Shown here: positions 58,264 through 64,000 of the stretch, piece after piece
Numbering within the stretch: position 1 is the first letter of the stretch
Layout: every line of letters starts with the position of its first letter
From: Corella eumyota
Lineage: Eukaryota; Chordata; Ascidiacea; Phlebobranchia; Corellidae
Direction of reading: 5' to 3'
Length of the DNA: 64,000 bases
Assembly (NCBI GenBank): GCA_963082875.1
Contig: OY720101.1
Location: 14,655,671 to 14,719,670, forward strand
Notes under the pieces: model-generated
The model's input: only the letters and a program-made list of their open reading frames with translations
What the model was told of the DNA's origin: nothing
Database searches by the model: none
Made by a program: the position numbers and the translations under genes

Positions 58264-61200
58264 ATGAGTAGTGTTGATGCTTATGGGCCGAGTTCGCAGA
58301 CTTTAACTTTTTTGGATCCGGAAGAGAGTGATGTACTTGTTCCAGGAGGAGACACACAGGTGTGGCTAAGTTTTATTAACCTTAAAAAATTGATTACTAC
58401 TCGGTTTTCTTTTCTAATTGGTCAATATACATAGTTATGAATAGCATATATTTTATTACAATTTCTTATAATATAGAGGGAAAACTTACCCACAGATAAT
58501 TTTTTGTTTTTTGTGATCACCAGTTGTTTAACAATTATTTATTATGAACACTACTAAATTTAACTTACAAATATGTAAATAAAATAGTGAAACCTTTATT
58601 AGGTAAACCATTATGGCTACAACTATAAAGTTGCATAAGCTTTTTGTCAATAGAAAGCTTCGTTATATTTTAACTTTGTGTTTATTTTGCAGGCAAGTGA
58701 ATATGAGTTCAATGATTTCACTCTACCATCTCAAACTCAGACCCAAACTCTGCATAGTCAAGCAAGCCAGAGTCAGTTGGATGTGGTAGAAAATAGCCAA
58801 GTAATTTTTTTTTTCTTTCTTCAAGAATTTTAATCAATTACTAATCATTTTAAAATTAAATCTTGAAAATAAAGTTAAATTTTTTGACAGATTTTTAAAC
58901 TTTACAAATTTTTTTTTATTTAAAATTTTTACCGAGTTTTTGTTAATTTTTTAGACACAAGATGGAGGTGAAGGGGATCAAAACGTGGATGTTGGTTTGC
59001 AGGGGAGCATTCATGTTGCAACACAAGGAGTGATGTCGGAGCTAAGGTTTGAGGAAGATGATGAAGATACTTATTACACCAAGGACCTCCCGGAACATGC
59101 TTGCAAGTGAGCCAAAAAAAATAAAAATTTGCTTAAAAGTCACCCATGAGTAAAACTTTTTTTATATATGTACTGAAATTGTTAAATAAAAAATATAAGT
59201 GTATAATAGAGATGAAATAAATCCACAATTTTTGAGTTCGTTAATTTTTTTATCTTTTTTTTTTAAATAGGCTATGCTTTACAGGTCCAAATTCAGATCT
59301 GTAGTTTGTTCCATTTCTAGTTTATAAGTTTGTTTTTTTTAATTTATAGATATTGTGGTATTCACGACCCAAACTGTGTAGTAATGTGTAACACTACACA
59401 CAAGTGGTTCTGTAATGGAAGAGGGAATACTTCGGGAAGGTAAAATTTTAAATTCCTATTTTGGCAATTTTGTTTTACTCAAAAATTGATAAAGTTGGTG
59501 TCACTGAACACAAAATTGGTTTTAACTTCAAATATTTTTAATTACTTTTTAAGTTATGAAACTTTTAAAAAAATTTAAATTTAATTAAAAAAAATGATAG
59601 GAAGTACTAGCTTTTTTTATTGGGAAAGAGTGTGTTATTTTGATGTGTTTAAGCTATCTGTGAACACCTAACTCAAGGGCGAACGATGAGGCATTGGTGC
59701 AGCTCAAACCCTAAAACTTTTGGCTCGTAGTCTGATGCTATAAAACCAAACTACTGACTCTTAAATATTTTTCTTTTGTAGCCATATTATCAATCATCTT
59801 GTAAGGGCAAAATGTAAGGAGGTTGCTTTACACAAGGACGGTCAACTTGGTGATTCCATGCTGGAATGTTATAATTGTGGATGTAAAAATGTGTTTCTAC
59901 TTGGTTTTATCCCAGCCAAAGCTGATTCTGTTGTGGTACTTTTGTGCAGGTATTTATTTCATTCATTTTTTGCTAAATGTAAGAATGCAGTAAATGGATC
60001 AGACCTAGTTAAGGCTGGGATTAGGATTAGTTTTATCCAAAGGAAGTACTTTAAAGATTGTATTTTAGTATTTTAAATATTTTTCGAAAATTATCCATTC
60101 AAAATAAAACTAAAAACTGTTATAATAATAATGATTTAACTAAACCTTTAAAAATAAATAACTTGACTAACCCAATCCTTATATGTTCAATAAAAACTTA
60201 TTTTTATTTTTTTTTCAGGCAACCTTGTGCAAATCAAAGTAGTTTGAAGGATATGAATTGGTAAGTTTAAAAGCTTTAAAAAAATATTTTTTAAAATAAA
60301 CCATTTTTGAAATTTTACGAAGAAATTTTAACATTTTAAATTTTACTTATTTTTATATTAAAACTATAATGTTTTCGATGATTAATATTTTTCTTTGTTA
60401 CACAGGGATGCCACCCAGTGGCAGCCTTTAATCCAGGATCGATGTTTTCTGCCTTGGTTGGTTAAAATTCCATCGGAAGAGGAGCAGATGAGAGCCAGAC
60501 AGATTACTGCTCAACAAATTAACAAGCTGGAGGAGTTATGGAAGGTATTACAACTAATCTCATTAAAAATCTTAAAAAAGGATAAAAAAGTTAATCTTTA
60601 TTTAATAGAGCTTGTGATTATATGTCCAATTTGTCGTCCCAAAAAATAAATAAAACTGCTGTTTGTGGGTACAAGTAAATTTTTGTGAGCAATTAATATT
60701 GTAAGTTTAACCATATTACAACAAATAAAGTCCTGACCATCAACTGGTATATATAATGAAGCTTAGTGGGCGATATATACATCAAATTTATAGGCCTACG
60801 AAATAAACAAAACCTCCAACATTTAGTGTGCATGTAAAATAAGTACAGTTGCAGCATTGTTATAACAATTTAGGTTCTGTTTGGTGGCGTGGGTTATTGA
60901 GTAATATTTACAAAGTGGTAGTTTAAACCTGGATCTTTATTTTTGTTTTTTAGGAGAAGTCAGATGCTACAGTTGAAGATTTGGAAAAACCAGGAGTTGA
61001 TGAAGAACCACAAGCTGTTTTGTTACGGTAATGATCAAGTTTTGGTAATAAATAGGCCTATATACAAAACAAGCTTTGTTTTGCTTTGGTAGAGTTTACC
61101 CTAGACTTACATTAAAAGTCGTTTCCTCCATTTCAGTATTTGTACTAAGTTGAATTTAAATACATACCTTGAAAAAGTTGCATTTTGCAATAAAACGTAC

Positions 61201-63842
61201 TAAAACAAAAGGAATCAATGTTAGACTCATTCCATATATATATACTTTAAAAACTTACTGGACTAGAGTAATGTAAAGAGGCCATTTGACTTTAACTTGT
61301 TTATGTTTATATAGGTATGAAGATGCCTACCAATACCAGAACATATTCGGACCTCTGGTGAAGTTGGAAGCTGATTACGATCGGAGATTAAAGGAATCTC
61401 AGACCCAAGCTAATGTGACTGTGAGATGGGATATTGGGTTGAATAAGAAGAGGTTGGCACACTTTCAACTTCCAAAAACTGACTCAGGTTTGTTCAAAAG
61501 AAATTTAAACTATTAAATAGAAAGTAATTTTATGCAATGATTTTTGTAGCTCTTAACAGAAATGATTTATTTAAAGGTAAACCTTATTCAAATAGTATAA
61601 AATATAAACTAGAAACATTAAATAAGCGTAACATAAGTACCACATGAATTTAAACAACAATATTATTATTATTAAAAAAGTTACGAAATTTATGATTTAA
61701 AACATGACGTAGCTGTTTTAAGTTTACACTTTGTTTTATTTCCTAAAAAAGTTAAATTTTTATATATTTTGACCCAGATATGAAGTTAATGAAAGGTGAT
61801 GAGATCAGTTTAAGACACAGTTCATGGGAAGGGAAAGGTCATGTTGTGAAAGTCCCTGATAACTTCAGTGATGAGATTGCGATGGAGTTAAGATCTTCAG
61901 CTGGTGTTCCACTGGAACAAACCAGAAATTTTCAAGTTGATTTTGTGTGGAAGTCAACTTCATTTGACAGGTACAAAATTTAAATTTAATGAGCTATATA
62001 TACTCAGAATTTAGGGTTATGGATTAATTATTAATATGTTACAACATTCCTAAACTTAAAGTTGTTAATTTCCACTACTGGCATGTTGTAGCATCCTTAA
62101 GTAAGACCTGAGGCCCTGTGTTTAATTTCCACTGCTGGTATGTTGTTGCATCCTAGAGTAAGACCTAAGGTCCTGGGTTTGATTACCACTGCTGACATAT
62201 TGTAGCATCCTCAAGTAAGACCTAAGATCGTGGGTTTAATTTTCATTGCTAAAATGCTGTAACATTCTTAAGTAAGACTTAAGGTCCTGGGTTTGATTCT
62301 TACTCCTGCAATGTTGTAGCATCCTTGTGTATTACCTTAGGTTCAGGGTTTGATTCTCACTGCTGGCATGTTGTAGCATCCCTAAGTAAGACTTGAGGTC
62401 CTGGGTTTGATTCCCACTGGATGTTGTAATGTCTTTGTAAAGAATCAATATTTTGGGTTTATTCCCACTTATGGTTATATATTATTAAGTAACACCAATA
62501 TTCAAAATTATTTAAATCAAAAACTTTTTTCTCAGAATGCAGAGTGCAATGAAAACATTTGCAGTTGATGAGGCCTCAGTCTCAGCTTTAATTTACCATC
62601 GACTACTCGGTCATGAGGTTGAAGATCATGCTCTTAAGACCAATCTTCCTAAAAGATTTTCTGCTCCTGGTCTTCCTGAGTTAAATCACTCTCAAGTAAG
62701 TGTTATACATTTAAGTTTTAATGTTGAAAAATGCCTGTGAAGTTATACCTGTTTGGTATATTGTTGTTAACATGGTGATTTTTTGAGGGGGTTAACAGAA
62801 GTTGCCACTGTTAGCACCTTTTTAAAAGAATTGCATTATAAAAAATCTAGTTCAAAATCTCATTTTCTAAAACTAGTTTTTAAATTTAAAGAAATTGCTT
62901 TTTGTTGTAATCTATTTTACCCACAGGTTTATGCTGTTAAGACAGTGTTACAAAGACCATTATGTTTGATCCAAGGACCACCAGGAACAGGGAAAACTGT
63001 TACAAGTGCCACCATAGTTTACCACTTGGTCAAATCCTGCCAGCAAGGGTAAATTAACTCTTATCTTTAAAAGTATAACAAATTACCGGCAGCGTGGTGT
63101 AGTGGTAGGAACACTTGCTACACCACATGAGGTCGTTGGTTAAATTCTTACTGCTCTTATGCTGTAGCGCCCTTGAGTAAGGTGCTATAAAATGTATGAA
63201 CTCCTGCTGAGCCAGCACTTTATTAGCAGCATAATTATTGAGAAATTATAATCTATAATATCCCAAACTGGCAAAGTCAACTCGAGACTGGGTCTGGGTA
63301 ACAGTTGTAACTCTAATCGAGGATAAAGATGTATTAATTTTTAATATTTTTTTACATTTTTTTCAGGCAAGTACTGGTGTGTGCACCAAGTAATATTGCA
63401 GTTGATCAACTAACTGAGAAGATACATCGAACTGGGTTGAAAGTTGTGAGGTTGTGTGCTAAAAGCAGGGAAGCTATTGATTCAAATGTCTCATTTTTAT
63501 CTCTGCATAATCAAGTCAGAAGTCTGGGAAGGTGAATTAAAAGTTAACTATTTAAATATTGTTTTTTTCCAAAGTCATTTTATTAAATATATATGTGTCT
63601 TACCTTTACTTGTATTACCTTTGTTTGTTTATGTTAAATAATTTTTGTTTTATTAGATTATGTTTTCTATCCAAATTTTAGAAAGGTCTTACTCTTAGTT
63701 TTTTAATCGTTATTCCCAATATTTTAGCTTACCAGAACTTCAAAAGCTGCAACAACTGAAGGATGAAACTGGAGAATTGTCTTCAAATGATGAGAAAAGA
63801 TATCGAGCTCTAAGGAGAAATGCAGAGAGAGAATTGTTACAG
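58264..63842 (+). CDS. UPF1: UPF1/RENT1 RNA helicase, 5' part (continues past the window)
   Basis: ATP-dependent RNA helicase central to nonsense-mediated mRNA decay. Fourteen exons visible: 58264-58359, 58693-58800, 58955-59106, 59350-59439, 59782-59949, 60219-60260, 60406-60544, 60954-61027, 61315-61487, 61778-61970, 62536-62695, 62927-63048, 63367-63531, 63728-63842. The N-terminus is very close to vertebrates ([26 protein letters not shown]). The CH domain with zinc-binding Cys/His follows ([48 protein letters not shown]), then the RecA1 Walker A GPPGTGKT in exon 12 and motif Ia ([16 protein letters not shown]). The reading frame is open throughout. The stalk/1B part has a shorter loop (SSWEGKGHV) than the human form (short 1B loop). 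The last exon seen ends ..ERELLQ; the remaining helicase motifs and the C-terminus lie beyond the window. Confidence 0.96.
59636..59735 (-). repeat. Single unit of the lectin-intron 80-bp repeat, UPF1 intron 4
   Basis: TGTTTAAGCTATCTGTGAAC, CAAGGGCGAACGATGAGGCA, TTGGTGCAGCTCAAACC, AACTTTTGGCTCGTAGTC: one diverged unit, showing that the satellite unit is also a dispersed element. Confidence 0.75.
60615..60880 (+). repeat. Two tandem partial copies of the 'GGCCTAC' repeat, UPF1 intron 7
   Basis: First the back half (AATAAATAAAACTGCTGTTT, GTTTAACCATATTACAACAA), then a fuller copy from TATATAATGAAGCTTAGTGG through TTTATAGGCCTACGAAATAA to GTTGCAGCATTGTTATAAC. Confidence 0.65.
62080..62475 (+). 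repeat. Minisatellite, about 57-bp unit, six to seven copies, UPF1 intron 10
   Basis: Units read CACTGCTGGCATGTTGTAGC then ATCCTTAAGTAAGACTTAAG then GTCCTGGGTTTGATTCC. Each unit carries the B-box-like GGTTTGATTCC and the CTGTAGC..GAGTAAG part of the SINE head, so the array probably grew from a SINE fragment. Confidence 0.88.
63085..63325 (+). mobile_element. tRNA-derived SINE, near full length, UPF1 intron 12
   Basis: CCGGCAGCGTGGTGTAGTGG head, a B-box region altered to GTTGGTTAAATTCTTACTGC, body CTCCTGCTGAGCCAGCACTT and GTCAACTCGAGACTGGGTCT, tail ATCGAGGATAAAGATG. The TTAAGTCG block before the tail is lost. Confidence 0.85.
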
Positions 63843-63889
63843 GTATATCAGTAGTAACATTATAGGTAATTTTTCAACACTTAAGCCAT

Positions 63890-63950
63890 TGCTATTACAA
63901 TGTCAAGGCCGGGGCTCAATCCCCACTGCTTCCATGTTGCAGTATCAATA
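63890..63950 (+). mobile_element. SINE head fragment, UPF1 intron 14
   Basis: GTCAAGGCCGGGGCTCAATC followed by CCCACTGCTTCCATGTTGCA: a B-box region and a short downstream part only. Confidence 0.55.
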
Positions 63951-64000
63951 AATTTGTTAATTGTGTTTATTATTTATTGTTGAACAAAATAACCAGAATA

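Noticed and set aside
62080-62475. CRISPR-like array of spaced repeats
   Set aside because: Contiguous satellite units without unique spacers, in an intron of a eukaryotic gene.
1-64000. Viral-type or LTR element
   Set aside because: No reverse transcriptase, integrase, capsid-like frame or paired long terminal repeats were seen; the 185-bp direct repeat near 47.5 and 48.1 kb has no such content between its copies.

Overview
The window looks like tunicate nuclear DNA, most likely Ciona or a close relative. It is AT-rich and gene-dense, with short GT-AG introns and dispersed tRNA-derived SINEs. Chordate-type genes (RPA1, SPC25, UPF1) sit beside tandem accessory families. The assignment rests on gene content and repeat style; no search was possible.

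Layout. 1-9.5 kb: a large imperfect palindrome around a 200-N gap (3626-3825). Each arm carries a secreted rhamnose-binding (SUEL) lectin gene and a decayed lectin remnant. The right-hand gene is complete; the left-hand one runs off the window and has lost a splice donor. A lone third lectin promoter plus first exon follows at 9.2-9.5 kb. 11.3-17.6 kb: complete 14-exon RPA1 (+). 17.7-17.85 kb: six CRE-like sites between convergent genes. 18.3-23.0 kb: matrix metalloproteinase (-) with a furin site and a GPI-type tail. 25.4-41.3 kb: four tandem nine-exon CYP2-clan P450 genes (+), three intact and the fourth a pseudogene. 42.1-44.1 kb: two-exon membrane LRR protein (+). 44.4-47.2 kb: Ig-domain protein (-) with a GPI-type tail. 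48.6-55.4 kb: two tandem Gal3ST-like sulfotransferases (-) and the tail of a lost third copy. 57.2-57.9 kb: single-exon SPC25 (+). 58.26 kb to the end: the 5' part of UPF1 (+), leaving the window inside the helicase region.

The housekeeping genes act in DNA replication and repair, kinetochore assembly and nonsense-mediated decay; they appear to be neighbours only, not one pathway. The accessory genes are mostly secreted, cell-surface or Golgi/ER products (lectin, protease, LRR, Ig, glycan sulfotransferase, P450), and several are expanding by local duplication.

Repeats: at least thirteen SINE copies or fragments, several minisatellites that seem to have grown out of pieces of the SINE, an 80-bp satellite in lectin introns, and a second dispersed repeat of about 160 bp. 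I found no convincing evidence of a wholly new system. The most unusual items are the palindrome with diverging lectin copies and the SINE-to-satellite conversions.
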